A stretch of DNA of 19,697 nucleotides from JANXVV01 sp038230975 (GTDB lineage Bacteria; Planctomycetota; Phycisphaerae; Tepidisphaerales; Tepidisphaeraceae): positions 1 through 19,697 of the forward strand of contig JBBRMF010000076.1 in assembly GCA_038230975.1 (NCBI GenBank), given 5' to 3'. This document shows, piece after piece, positions 1 to 7,492 of this stretch. A program made the position numbers and the translations under genes. Position 1 is the stretch's first letter, and every line of letters starts with the position of its first letter. The notes under the pieces are model-generated. The model was not told the origin of the DNA and made no database searches. It worked only from the letters and a program-made list of their open reading frames with translations.

Positions 1-160
1 GCTCAGCGGCTGCGGGAATGGGAGAAACCGGGTCGATGCGGGGATTCTGCCCGATGCAATCCAAAAGCGCAAGTTAAGATTGTGTTAATTTTCAGGGCCG
101 GCGAAAATGCCGGACGGTATTGGCGAGTACACCCACCCTACACTCTTAGAAAGGTTCCCC
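1..160. other. Left edge, no assignable gene
   Basis: No convincing start, stop or domain is visible in the first 160 bases. Two plus-strand frames stay open from the window edge until stops near 75-86, so the tail of an upstream gene is possible but cannot be identified. An AT-rich patch around 70-95 could hold the promoter of the gene starting at 161, but no good -35/-10 pair was found. Confidence 0.4.
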
Positions 161-400
161 ATGCCCAGCACCGAAGAAGAACTGAAAAAAGCCCTCAAAG
201 CCTTCAAAAAGCGCATGAAAATGACTCAACTCGATGATGAATCCCGCCTCGGTCACAGCCCGCTCACCGGCGGCGGTGCAAAAGTCGTCGCCATTCAACC
301 CCCCAGTGGATTCGGCCGGGAAATATGGGAAGAGCTTGCGGCCAAGGGCTACCTCAAAGCCGATGGCGGGGGTTTCTATGAACTGGTTTCAGGAAAGTGA
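161..400 (+). CDS. Small conserved hypothetical protein (79 aa)
   Basis: A 79-residue soluble protein of unknown function. An upstream in-frame ATG at 107 exists, but the ATG at 161 is preferred because an AGAAAGG ribosome-binding-like stretch (148-154) lies 6 nt before it. The protein then begins with an amphipathic, Lys/Glu-rich helix (residues 2-20). The middle carries a Gly-rich turn followed by VVAIQPPSGF, and the C-terminal half reads like a small winged-helix-like unit (REIWEELAAKGYLK, then a GGGFYEL turn). I recall similar short proteins in several planctomycetes, but no function is known to me. It stands alone, 92 nt before the next gene. No signal peptide or membrane segment is present. 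Confidence 0.75.
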   Translation: MPSTEEELKKALKAFKKRMKMTQLDDESRLGHSPLTGGGAKVVAIQPPSGFGREIWEELAAKGYLKADGGGFYELVSGK

Positions 401-492
401 CGATCTACTCCATTAGCCCAACCTTTTAAAGACTGGCGGGTCTTCTAAAAGAGAAAGCTGGAATTGGATCACGCCATTTTCTTGAGGAAACC

Positions 493-903
493 ATGAATCG
501 ATTGATCTCCAAGAGCATGCTCGGATTGCTAGGCCTGCTTCCGATCTCGGGTCTAACTGGCTGCGTCGTTCACGATCGTCGCCCGCGCGAGGTCATCTTG
601 GAGGAGCGCCCCCGTCGCGAAGTCATCATTGAAGAAGAAACTCGCTATCGCGATCACGAACATTATCGCGAACGCGAAATCATCATCGAAGAACGCCCAC
701 CGGCAGTCCGCTATGAAGTTCGCGGCGTCTCCCCATCGCGCGACCACATCTGGATCGAAGGTCATCACGCGCGCGTCGGCAATCACTGGGATTGGATCGG
801 TGGACACTGGGAACGCCTTCCACGACATGATTCCGTCTGGATCCCAGGCCGCTACGACCAGCGCGGTCACGGATACGTCTGGATCGAAGGCCGTTGGCGA
901 TAA
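493..903 (+). CDS. Lipoprotein with WxxG(H/R)(W/Y/H) repeats
   Basis: A predicted exported lipoprotein of 136 residues. The N-terminus has a Lys/Arg start, a hydrophobic core and a lipobox LTGC with the lipidated Cys at residue 24. The middle (about 30-75) is strongly charged, with repeated IIIEERP/VILEERP-like segments. The C-terminal 55 residues contain four short aromatic repeats, WIEGHH, WIGGHW, WIPGRY and WIEGRW. These are typical of the YXWGXW (WXXGXW) repeat family found in outer-membrane or periplasmic proteins of planctomycetes and proteobacteria. Their role is not established. A GAGG at 484-487, 5 nt before the ATG, supports the start. The gene ends 6 nt from the stop of the convergent gene at 910. 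Confidence 0.85.
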   Translation: MNRLISKSMLGLLGLLPISGLTGCVVHDRRPREVILEERPRREVIIEEETRYRDHEHYREREIIIEERPPAVRYEVRGVSPSRDHIWIEGHHARVGNHWDWIGGHWERLPRHDSVWIPGRYDQRGHGYVWIEGRWR

Positions 904-909
904 CTTTTT

Positions 910-2295
910 TCAGAATTTTGTAGCTTCCGCTGTAGAGCTTGAGAACTCAATCGACTTGATGCGTATCCAATCCCCCTTGGCCCCTTCTCCGACCGGATCA
1001 AACCGCAACTGGGTCATCGGCCCTTTCCAATTCGGATGATCCGACAGCTTGATGCGATACGTGTGAAAATCACCGTCCGACTTAAGGGCCAGACTTTCGG
1101 CACGAGTGTCGTCAAAGCCCGCATCACCTAATCGTCGCCAATAGATCCGGCTTTCATTTCGACCCGAATGGCAAGCCGCTTCAATCACAACCGTTCCGAC
1201 GTCTTCCGCACGCCAAAACCCAACCGGCCCGATGAGTTGCGGATCATTCTCTTCCATCAAAATATTCAATTCACCGCGAATGGGCCAACCCGTATCAACC
1301 GCGTGAACATACGACCAACCCTGGCGATCCTTGTGGAATCGATAAACCGGCGGAGCAGGTTTTGTTGCGTGCGCATAAACGTACTTTCGCATTTCCTCCA
1401 ATTTTCCCAGCATCAGGTCATATCGATATTCATGCGCGATATTCCAATCCAATATCTCGACGGATTGCGGCGATAGATAACCGGTCGGGTCATCGTGCGG
1501 CCCACCTTTGCCCGGATTGCCCGCGAATCCTCCCGCGAACCGGCATCCTCCCGGGAACCACACTCCCAGACCAAAACTGTCATCATTCACCAGCGCCGAC
1601 CAGGATTCCGTGGCGATCCATGAAGACCAGGGTCCGGGCTCATCCTTCCGCTTTTCGATGCGCGACAGTCCACCGCCGGTGAAAGGTTTATCACCGGCGT
1701 AGGTCATCAGTCGATAAAATGGACCGTTGGTATAGATGGCCGGAAGTTCCTGTCCCCGCGCCGGATACTTCGTGTGGTCGGGTCGATTGTTCACGATACG
1801 GCTGCGCACGTGAACCGCCGCCTGATCCAACTCCAGCCAGCATTCAAATGTGCATTCACCCGGCACGTTATCAAGCGGCCAATGCATCGGGATGCACTTC
1901 ACGTAGAGTTTCTTCCCATTATTATGATGTTCCAGCACTTTTGCGGAATTGCCGAATGCATCACCCACCTGGATGGGATTCCAGCCAATGAAACTCCACT
2001 CTTTCTTGGGCTCTTTCCCCGGAACGCGGAACGGTACCGGGCCGGAATAGTAGGACATCTGAATCTGACGTCCGAAATCCCAACTGTTGACGACGTTTTC
2101 TTGCGAATCACTTTTCGAAAGATAGGTAATCGCTCCCCCGAGCTTTAGATCAATTCCGAGCCGAATCAAACCGTTGTCGAGATAGCTCATCTCCGGTTCA
2201 TGCCGGGCGACGCGCGCCAAACCGTTGCCATCGTCCGCCAAGGCGGCCATCGCGAAGAAAGTCACAAAGATGCTGCGGAAGACTGATTGAACCAT
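910..2295 (-). CDS. Exported protein, possible galactose-mutarotase-like/carbohydrate-active fold
   Basis: A 461-residue exported protein of unknown activity. The frame is open back to 2598, but the real start is the ATG at 2295. There a GGAGG (2307-2311) sits 11 nt upstream, and the product opens with a normal signal peptide (about residues 1-20, ending ALA before DDGNG). The region upstream of it is an inverted repeat, not coding. The N-terminal part (DNGLIRLGIDLKLGGAITYLS) resembles the start of beta-supersandwich folds of the galactose-mutarotase type. It is followed by aromatic-rich strands and a WSALV/GLGVWFPGG section. The last 130 residues look like a jelly-roll carbohydrate-binding-like domain (QLRFDPVGEGAKGDWIRI). 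A secreted role in polysaccharide handling is inference. No catalytic residues were identified. It is divergent from the peptidase gene at 2586. Confidence 0.7.
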   Translation of the reverse strand: MVQSVFRSIFVTFFAMAALADDGNGLARVARHEPEMSYLDNGLIRLGIDLKLGGAITYLSKSDSQENVVNSWDFGRQIQMSYYSGPVPFRVPGKEPKKEWSFIGWNPIQVGDAFGNSAKVLEHHNNGKKLYVKCIPMHWPLDNVPGECTFECWLELDQAAVHVRSRIVNNRPDHTKYPARGQELPAIYTNGPFYRLMTYAGDKPFTGGGLSRIEKRKDEPGPWSSWIATESWSALVNDDSFGLGVWFPGGCRFAGGFAGNPGKGGPHDDPTGYLSPQSVEILDWNIAHEYRYDLMLGKLEEMRKYVYAHATKPAPPVYRFHKDRQGWSYVHAVDTGWPIRGELNILMEENDPQLIGPVGFWRAEDVGTVVIEAACHSGRNESRIYWRRLGDAGFDDTRAESLALKSDGDFHTYRIKLSDHPNWKGPMTQLRFDPVGEGAKGDWIRIKSIEFSSSTAEATKF

Positions 2296-2381
2296 ATCCA
2301 AAGTAACCTCCGATGTAGCCCCGCGTTTACGCCGATTTTCAGTCGCCGGGGGGTGCGCGACGAGATCTGCGGGTATTATCC

Positions 2382-2488
2382 CCTCTCCTGGTACTCCGGG
2401 GGAGGGTAGGGTGGGGGTCTTTTTCGATAAATTGAGGTGACCAGTGGATTTCCCCCACCCCAACCCTCCCCCGGAGTCCCGAGAGAGG
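2382..2488. repeat. Long inverted repeat, family containing GGTACTCCGGGGG
   Basis: Arms of about 36 nt at 2382-2417 and 2452-2488 are near-complementary. The left arm contains GGTACTCCGGGGGAGGGT and the right arm ACCCTCCCCCGGAGTCCC. A 34-nt AT-richer loop separates them. The repeat lies between two divergent start codons (2295 and 2586), so it is not a shared terminator. Single-arm copies of the same family occur near 11247-11280 and 11772-11811. Confidence 0.85.
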
Positions 2489-2585
2489 GAGAAATCGGGC
2501 ACGCCGGAACTGTCACGCACCCGTCGCCGGGTGGGATGAAAATTCAATTTCCAAACATTCCCATTCTGCGCGCATAATATCATCC

Positions 2586-4190
2586 GTGAGTAAATCATTT
2601 CTGCATCGCAACCTGGTTCTTTCTCTCGCGACCTTCGTCATGGCATTTGTTGCACTCGGCGCTCCGGCAACCGCGCCCACGACCACCGCGCCCACGACAA
2701 GGCCCTCTTCCCATCCTTCGACGCAGGTTTCCACCCGCCCCACTTCCCGACCCGGCACGAAGGTCGCTCAAACAAAAGAGGGCAAAGTTCGCGAGCTCAC
2801 GGCAAAATCGATCGTTTTGCTCAATCAGAAAAAATACAAACAGGCCGAATCCACGCTCGCCGAAGCGCTCGCGCTCGACCCCAAAGAACCTACAAATCTC
2901 TACAACATGGCTTGCCTGCTGGCCCTCACCGACCGCAAAGATTCCGCGATCGATTTCCTCGAGCGCTCCGCCGAAGAAGGCTTTATTGATTTTATTCACA
3001 TCACCCAGGACACCGATCTGATCGGCCTGCATGAAGATGCTCGGTATGTCGCATTCATCGCCAGGAAGGATCAATACCAGCGTAAAGCCGCCGAAGCCGT
3101 GGTCGAAGCGCTCAAGAAGCGGTTTGGTCCGGACTATCTTTATGAAATTGACGAAGTGGACAAACTGATCTTCGCCACGAATACCGATCGCCCCACGCTC
3201 GAAGCATTGAAGCAAAATCTGATACGTCAGGCGCACAGCCAATGGGAGCAAATCTTCGAGCACAAGCCGGATCAATATATCGCCGTGGTCGTTCCTACCC
3301 CGCGCGAATTCCGCAAAATCGTGCCCATGCAGGGCGTCGAAGGTTTCTATCGGCATGATGTGCGGACGCTGATCGCCAAGGGATTGGGGTTTGTCACCAC
3401 GCACGAATTCACCCATGCGCTGCACGCGGCGGATTTGGATTCGATCGGGCAGGAACACCCGATCTGGTTGACTGAAGGATTGGCCGTGCTCTTCGAGCGG
3501 GCCGAGTATGAAAAAGACGCCAACGGACACGACGTGCTCACACCCAAAGACAATGAACGTCTCGTTCGTCTTCAGGCCGAAGCGCGGCAAAAAAAGCTGA
3601 TGCCATTGGCGCGCCTGTTCAAAATGGATCAGAAGGAGTTTCTCGGTGAACGCGTGCTGCAATGCTACGCCGAGAGCGGCAGCGTGATGCAGTATCTATA
3701 CGACCATCAACTGCTGCGAAAGTTCTACGACACCTTTAAGGCGACCTACGCCAAAGATCAAACCGGGCGCGAAGCGCTTGAACAAACGGTCGGCAAACCG
3801 TTGGACGGCTTTGAGGAAGATTGGAAAGCCTGGATGCTGACTCGATTGCCTCCCAATCAAAAAATGGGACCGGATAGCCCGTACCTTGGCATTGAGTTCG
3901 GCGAAGCCAATGACGGGATGCTCATTCAAACCCTGAAAACCGGTGGCCCGGCCGCCCGCGCGAAGTTGCGCGTCGGCGATGTCATCATCGCCGTGGATGG
4001 CGTCGAAACGCGCGATTCAATGACATTCACCCCTCTACTTTCCTCCCACAAAGCCGGCGATCGCGTGGTTGTGCGCCTTCGTCGCAATCATGCGTACCTG
4101 GAAATCCCGATGATTTTGGGAAGCCGCAACGATCCAAACAGCGGCGGGGGTGTACTCAAACCAGCCCCCAAGCCAACGACGCCTCCGTGA
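2586..4190 (+). CDS. Secreted TPR - gluzincin metallopeptidase - PDZ protein
   Basis: A 534-residue exported protease-like protein. The GTG at 2586 is chosen because it gives a full signal peptide (basic start, hydrophobic 9-25, Ala-rich cleavage region near 30). An internal ATG at 2640 would remove most of it. A Thr/Pro/Ser linker spans about 30-60. TPR-like helices follow (66-133: VLLNQKKYKQAESTLAEAL, then NLYNMACLLAL). The peptidase domain has the zinc motif HEFTH at 273-277 and a downstream Glu in TEGLA (E297), which is the gluzincin layout of the peptidase MA-like family. A C-terminal PDZ domain (about 431-515) shows YLGIEF, GGPAARAKLRVGDVIIAVDG and the end of the fold. A Pro-rich tail closes it. 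It likely acts in the periplasm or cell envelope. The substrate is unknown. Confidence 0.88.
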   Translation: MSKSFLHRNLVLSLATFVMAFVALGAPATAPTTTAPTTRPSSHPSTQVSTRPTSRPGTKVAQTKEGKVRELTAKSIVLLNQKKYKQAESTLAEALALDPKEPTNLYNMACLLALTDRKDSAIDFLERSAEEGFIDFIHITQDTDLIGLHEDARYVAFIARKDQYQRKAAEAVVEALKKRFGPDYLYEIDEVDKLIFATNTDRPTLEALKQNLIRQAHSQWEQIFEHKPDQYIAVVVPTPREFRKIVPMQGVEGFYRHDVRTLIAKGLGFVTTHEFTHALHAADLDSIGQEHPIWLTEGLAVLFERAEYEKDANGHDVLTPKDNERLVRLQAEARQKKLMPLARLFKMDQKEFLGERVLQCYAESGSVMQYLYDHQLLRKFYDTFKATYAKDQTGREALEQTVGKPLDGFEEDWKAWMLTRLPPNQKMGPDSPYLGIEFGEANDGMLIQTLKTGGPAARAKLRVGDVIIAVDGVETRDSMTFTPLLSSHKAGDRVVVRLRRNHAYLEIPMILGSRNDPNSGGGVLKPAPKPTTPP

Positions 4191-4309
4191 TTTGTCGGAT
4201 CGATCATTTATCGGACCACTCATGTGCATCATCCGCACAACCGAGCGAGTGCATTATTTTTACCATAGTGCTGGATAATCTGAGTTGCGAAAATGTCGAT
4301 AAAAGAGGT

Positions 4310-4486
4310 ATGAGTGTCCAACGTATTAAATCATTACTACAAAAAATCGCCAACGACGAACAGGGCGGGGAAGTTTTGGAATACGCGCTCATCGCGGGTT
4401 TAATCGTGGTAGTGGCGATCAGCGTCGTCAAATCCGTCGGCACTAAAACCCTGGGCCGTTGGCAATCCGTCAACAGTTCGATGTAA
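4310..4486 (+). CDS. Flp/Fap-type pilin subunit (solitary)
   Basis: A 58-residue prepilin of the Flp (Tad) type IVb class. It has a short basic leader, then a prepilin peptidase site G-GEVLEYALIAG. Gly19 precedes the scissile bond, and Glu24-Tyr25 are the Glu5-Tyr6 pair typical of Flp. A single hydrophobic helix (about 26-43) is followed by a short polar tail. The frame is open further upstream to 4187, but 58 residues matches the family. A GAGG at 4305-4308 is only 1 nt from this ATG, too close for an ideal site, so an in-frame GTG at 4268 is a possible alternative. No tad/cpa assembly genes or prepilin peptidase are in the window, so the subunit would depend on machinery elsewhere. Confidence 0.85.
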   Translation: MSVQRIKSLLQKIANDEQGGEVLEYALIAGLIVVVAISVVKSVGTKTLGRWQSVNSSM

Positions 4487-4515
4487 TCGGTTCTTCCTCA
4501 TATTCGCCGCTGTCT

Positions 4516-4580
4516 CGTGGCGTGGGCGTCTCGCCCGTGCTTTCTTCAGAGGCAAACGCAGGCGAGACGCCCACACCACG
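4516..4580. repeat. Inverted repeat, GGCGTGGGCGTCTCGCC family
   Basis: The left arm CGTGGCGTGGGCGTCTCGCC (4516-4535) and the right arm GGCGAGACGCCCACACCACG (4561-4580) pair at 19 of 20 positions around a 25-nt loop. It sits 30 nt past the Flp pilin stop. Single-arm relatives lie at 9519-9543 and 10191-10215. This is the first of three inverted repeats filling the 338-bp gap 4487-4824, where no gene was found. Confidence 0.9.
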
Positions 4581-4597
4581 TAAAAATTCCCGTGCTC

Positions 4598-4644
4598 ATT
4601 GCGGACCCCGAAAAATTCAAAGGCGCGCGATCGGGCTCCGCAAT
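4598..4644. repeat. Inverted repeat with ATTGCGGA ends
   Basis: Arms ATTGCGGACCCCGA (4598-4611) and TCGGGCTCCGCAAT (4631-4644) pair at 13 of 14 positions with a 19-nt loop. It is unrelated in sequence to the repeats on either side. No second copy was seen in the window. Confidence 0.75.
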
Positions 4645-4702
4645 CTAAATGACTGTGCGCGATCACGCACAAGTATCTAGAGTGTTTTTCAACTTCGTGG
4701 GG

Positions 4703-4783
4703 TGCCACGGGTCGCGGTACTCCGCGACCTGTGTGCTTCGATCCAGGACACGCACAGGTCTCGGAGTACCGCGACCCGTGGCA
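4703..4783. repeat. Inverted repeat, GGTCGCGGTACTCCGCGACC family
   Basis: Two 31-nt arms (4703-4733 and 4753-4783) are complementary with one mismatch. They begin TGCCACGGGTCGCGGTACTC and enclose a 19-nt loop. Each arm is itself part-palindromic (GGTCGCGGTACTCCGCGACC). A single arm recurs at 11370-11400. The element lies between the convergent pilin and SprT-like genes and could stop transcription from both sides, but no T-run follows it. Confidence 0.9.
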
Positions 4784-4824
4784 TCCGTACGCTCAAAACT
4801 CAATGAATCAATCAGCGGTTACAC

Positions 4825-5730
4825 TTACCGGGCCAGTCGTTTTATCGCGGCCTCGGCGGCGGCATGATGCACAAAGCGCTTTTCCTCCCGATAAAACTCA
4901 GCCGTATGCGCGTACTGCCGTTGGCCGCTCCAACGAAGACCCATCGTTTTGTGAAGCAATTCGTGGTACATCACAAATTCCACCACATACGCCGGCACGT
5001 TGAAATCATCGAGCGTTCGGCTGATCATCACCGCGTCGCCCACCCAATCGTAGTGTCCGAATTTTCGGCGCGTCAGTGACTTGCTCCAGAAAAGTTTCGG
5101 GCGTTTGATTTCTCCCTGAAAATAGACCGTGTTGATCCGCTCGAATACTTCGTTCAAGTCATGCGCGCCACCGCGCGCCACGTCGACTGCCCCCGAAAGA
5201 TGATCCAGCCGCATCGCGATCGCCTTATAATCATCCGACTGCGTGCGCTCGAGAATATGCCGTTTCGCCGCGACATCACCCAAAAAGATATACGCTGCCA
5301 TCGCGGCAAAATCAGCGGCATTGAAGCAAACGGCGGAGGTTGGAAACGACACTTCCAGCGCATCACGACGTTGCTTGAGTTGATAAACCCCACCCAATGG
5401 CCGAAAGTAAACCCGCACCGGTGGCTTCCACCGACGTTGCCCAATCACCGCCTCCGTAAGCACCGGTGTCGCCAGGCGCACCCCCTGGACATAGCCGCGT
5501 AGAGCCTCAAGATCCGCCAAGAATCCCGTCCAGCCTTGATGTGCTCGAGTGGCGGCCGTGAGCTGTTGCGCGGCCACTTTCTTGATCGACATCGAAATCT
5601 CAATTCGACGGCTCGTCGTGGAGATGGCATGGTGCAGTTCAAGCAGTGCCGCATCATCGGGTGCCGCGGCCAGCCGTTGAAGCATCCGGTTCACGAAACT
5701 CGATAAGCCTGACAAACGAAACTTTTCCAT
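4825..5730 (-). CDS. SprT-like zinc metallopeptidase domain protein
   Basis: A 301-residue soluble protein with a C-terminal SprT/M48-like zinc peptidase core. The motif YHELLH places HELLH at 256-260, and a likely third ligand is H275 in the downstream YAHTAEFYREEKRF. The core is preceded by LNEVFERINTVYFQGEIKRP (about 192-211), the classic opening of SprT-like domains, and a strand pair ending in VMISRTLD. The N-terminal 185 residues have no recognised domain. The substrate is unknown. SprT relatives act on DNA-protein crosslinks in eukaryotes, but that function should not be assumed here. No strong ribosome binding site precedes the ATG. The gene lies 33 nt downstream of the aquaporin gene and could be its second cistron. 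Confidence 0.82.
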   Translation of the reverse strand: MEKFRLSGLSSFVNRMLQRLAAAPDDAALLELHHAISTTSRRIEISMSIKKVAAQQLTAATRAHQGWTGFLADLEALRGYVQGVRLATPVLTEAVIGQRRWKPPVRVYFRPLGGVYQLKQRRDALEVSFPTSAVCFNAADFAAMAAYIFLGDVAAKRHILERTQSDDYKAIAMRLDHLSGAVDVARGGAHDLNEVFERINTVYFQGEIKRPKLFWSKSLTRRKFGHYDWVGDAVMISRTLDDFNVPAYVVEFVMYHELLHKTMGLRWSGQRQYAHTAEFYREEKRFVHHAAAEAAIKRLAR

Positions 5731-5763
5731 GGAGAAATATCCGCACGCGATGGTACGGCAAGA

Positions 5764-6408
5764 TTAGAACGGGGATTTCACGATGCGCCAAATCCCAACG
5801 GCACTGACCGCGCCAAATATCGGGGCGGTCAGATAAATCCACAAGTGGCTCAAATGACCCGAAACAATCGCCGGCCCCAAAGAGCGCGCCGGATTCATCG
5901 AGGCCCCGCTAATCGGTCCCCCCAGCATCGCCTCGAACGCCACAACCCCGCCGATGGCGATGCCCGCCATCAATCCAGCTTCCTCGCTCCCCGCTGAAAC
6001 ACACAGAATCACCCACATCAAAATCGCCGTCAGAATCACCTCCAGTACAAACGACTGCAAAGGCGACCCGGTCGGCCGCGTGCTCCCCAACGCCAAATGC
6101 CCGGGAAAAAGCAGATGCAATGTCCCGCTGGCAAGCACCGCACCGGTCAACTGACAGACGATGTAAAGCGCCGTCTGGCGACCCGGAAAACGCCGCGCCA
6201 CAAAAAACCCGCAGCTCACGGCCGGATTCAGATGCGCACCTGAAATATCGCCGATCGCATAAATCATCGCCATCACCACCAACCCGAACGTCAGCGACAC
6301 CCCCACATGCGTGATGGAACCGCCCGAGAGTTCGTTCACAATAATCGTGCCGGTGCCCGCAAAAACCAGAATGAAAGTCCCGATGATTTCAGCAAAGTAT
6401 TTGTTCAT
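5764..6408 (-). CDS. MIP-family channel, NIP/AqpN-like aquaporin
   Basis: A 214-residue inner-membrane channel of the major intrinsic protein family, with six predicted helices and both half-helix NPA motifs: HLNPAV (Asn61) and SMNPARS (Asn172, with the pore Arg175). The helix 5-loop E stretch MLGGPISGASMNPARSLGPA resembles plant NIPs and bacterial AqpN more than water-selective AqpZ. AqpZ has a His 12 residues before the second NPA Asn, where this protein has Ala. Such channels commonly pass small uncharged solutes such as glycerol or metalloid acids. That specificity is inference. A perfect palindrome overlaps the probable promoter (6432-6455), pointing to repressor control. The SprT-like gene follows by 33 nt. 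Confidence 0.9.
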   Translation of the reverse strand: MNKYFAEIIGTFILVFAGTGTIIVNELSGGSITHVGVSLTFGLVVMAMIYAIGDISGAHLNPAVSCGFFVARRFPGRQTALYIVCQLTGAVLASGTLHLLFPGHLALGSTRPTGSPLQSFVLEVILTAILMWVILCVSAGSEEAGLMAGIAIGGVVAFEAMLGGPISGASMNPARSLGPAIVSGHLSHLWIYLTAPIFGAVSAVGIWRIVKSPF

Positions 6409-6431
6409 GGGTAACCGTGATCTTCCAAATG

Positions 6432-6455
6432 CTATATTCGTCTATACGAATATAG
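6432..6455 (-). promoter_or_regulatory. Operator-like palindrome over the aquaporin promoter
   Basis: Perfect 10-bp arms CTATATTCGT (6432-6441) and ACGAATATAG (6446-6455) are separated by 4 nt. The centre lies 36 bp upstream of the aquaporin ATG. On the minus strand a plausible promoter is TTGCAG (6471-6476), 16 nt, then TATATT (6449-6454), so the palindrome covers the -10 box. The AT-rich, two-fold symmetric design is typical of ArsR/SmtB or similar dimeric repressors. No regulator gene is nearby. Confidence 0.65.
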
Positions 6456-6491
6456 TGAAACGTCGCCACCCTGCAAATGGATTGCCTCGGC

Positions 6492-7451
6492 CTATCGATT
6501 TTCTTTAATGGATGACCCCGCCGAGATGATTCCCCTCCGCCTCTGCACGAGCAACGCTCCCGGAAAATGTTGCCGCGATGGAGACGCCGCATCCCGCGCC
6601 ATTTGAATCAACAGCGCAGTGCTCGCCGCGCCGATGTCCGTAAAATCCGCACCCCGCTCGCCAAGCCAGCGCCTTGCCGCGTGATGGGCCAACGGATCCG
6701 GAAGGTGATCCAGTTCTAACGCAGGAAACGCCGCCGCCAGAAGAGGTGCCGTTTGATCCAAAGCGTCGGCCCACTGGGTGCAGGCCGCACCCAGTTCAAG
6801 TAAACATTCACGCAGTTCAGCATGGGGTTGAATTGCTTTCCGAAGACGATTCCGAAAATAGCGCGATGACTCGTTGCTCGCATCTTCCCGCCAGGCCATC
6901 CAATGTTGAGCCAACCAGTCTCGAAGTATCTGCCGGGGAACCATCAGCAGTGGATGCAACACCACCAGCTCACCCATTTGCAATCGCGGTCGAATGCCTT
7001 GAAGCCCTAACGCGCTGCTGCCGCGCAATAACCGTTGCAGGATGGTCTCTGCTTGATCATCCGCGTGATGCGCGAGAATAACTCCATCCAGATGTTCCCG
7101 CTGAACCAGCCGTCGAAACATTTCAAATCGCGCCGCCCGATAGCGCGCCGATGGATTATTTGGCAAATGAACAAGCTCTGCGGCGATTTCGCTCAACCGA
7201 CAGATATCGCAGGGAATCCCATACTCCGCGGCGAGCAGTCTCACAAAATCAGCATCCCCTTCGCTTTCCGTCCCCCGCGTTTCGTGATTCAGATGGCTGA
7301 CATGCAACCGAAGCAATGGCTTTTCCCGAAGCAACGACAGCAACGCGACACTATCCGCACCACCACTAACCCCAATTGCCCAAGCGCCCTCGGGCACAGA
7401 CGCCACAGCGTGCATCAGCAATTCTTCAGGGTCCGGATTCTCAAAATACAT
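6492..7451 (-). CDS. tilS: tRNA(Ile)-lysidine synthase
   Basis: The enzyme uses ATP and lysine to convert the wobble cytidine of the tRNA-Ile CAU anticodon to lysidine, so that AUA is read as Ile. It is cytoplasmic and normally essential. The PP-loop signature SGGADS is at residues 29-34, HVSHLNHETRG at 50-60, and the TilS-specific HHADDQAET at 128-136 followed by LLRGS. The RYFRN-RLR stretch near 205 is also typical. At 319 residues it is a short form lacking an obvious C-terminal TilS domain, as in several bacterial groups. No strong ribosome binding site precedes the ATG. It lies 41 nt after the zinc-ribbon gene, and the pair may be co-transcribed. Confidence 0.92.
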   Translation of the reverse strand: MYFENPDPEELLMHAVASVPEGAWAIGVSGGADSVALLSLLREKPLLRLHVSHLNHETRGTESEGDADFVRLLAAEYGIPCDICRLSEIAAELVHLPNNPSARYRAARFEMFRRLVQREHLDGVILAHHADDQAETILQRLLRGSSALGLQGIRPRLQMGELVVLHPLLMVPRQILRDWLAQHWMAWREDASNESSRYFRNRLRKAIQPHAELRECLLELGAACTQWADALDQTAPLLAAAFPALELDHLPDPLAHHAARRWLGERGADFTDIGAASTALLIQMARDAASPSRQHFPGALLVQRRRGIISAGSSIKENR

Positions 7452-7492
7452 GGATTCGCCGCGTCAACCGCAAAAAAAAATCGAACGACGGA

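Noticed and set aside
2296..2598. Upstream extension of the exported protein to 2598
   Set aside because: The extension is the translation of an inverted repeat. The signal peptide and ribosome binding site fit the ATG at 2295.
2595..3662. Minus-strand open frame of 355 codons
   Set aside because: It is antisense to the secreted peptidase, whose HEFTH and PDZ motifs show the true strand.
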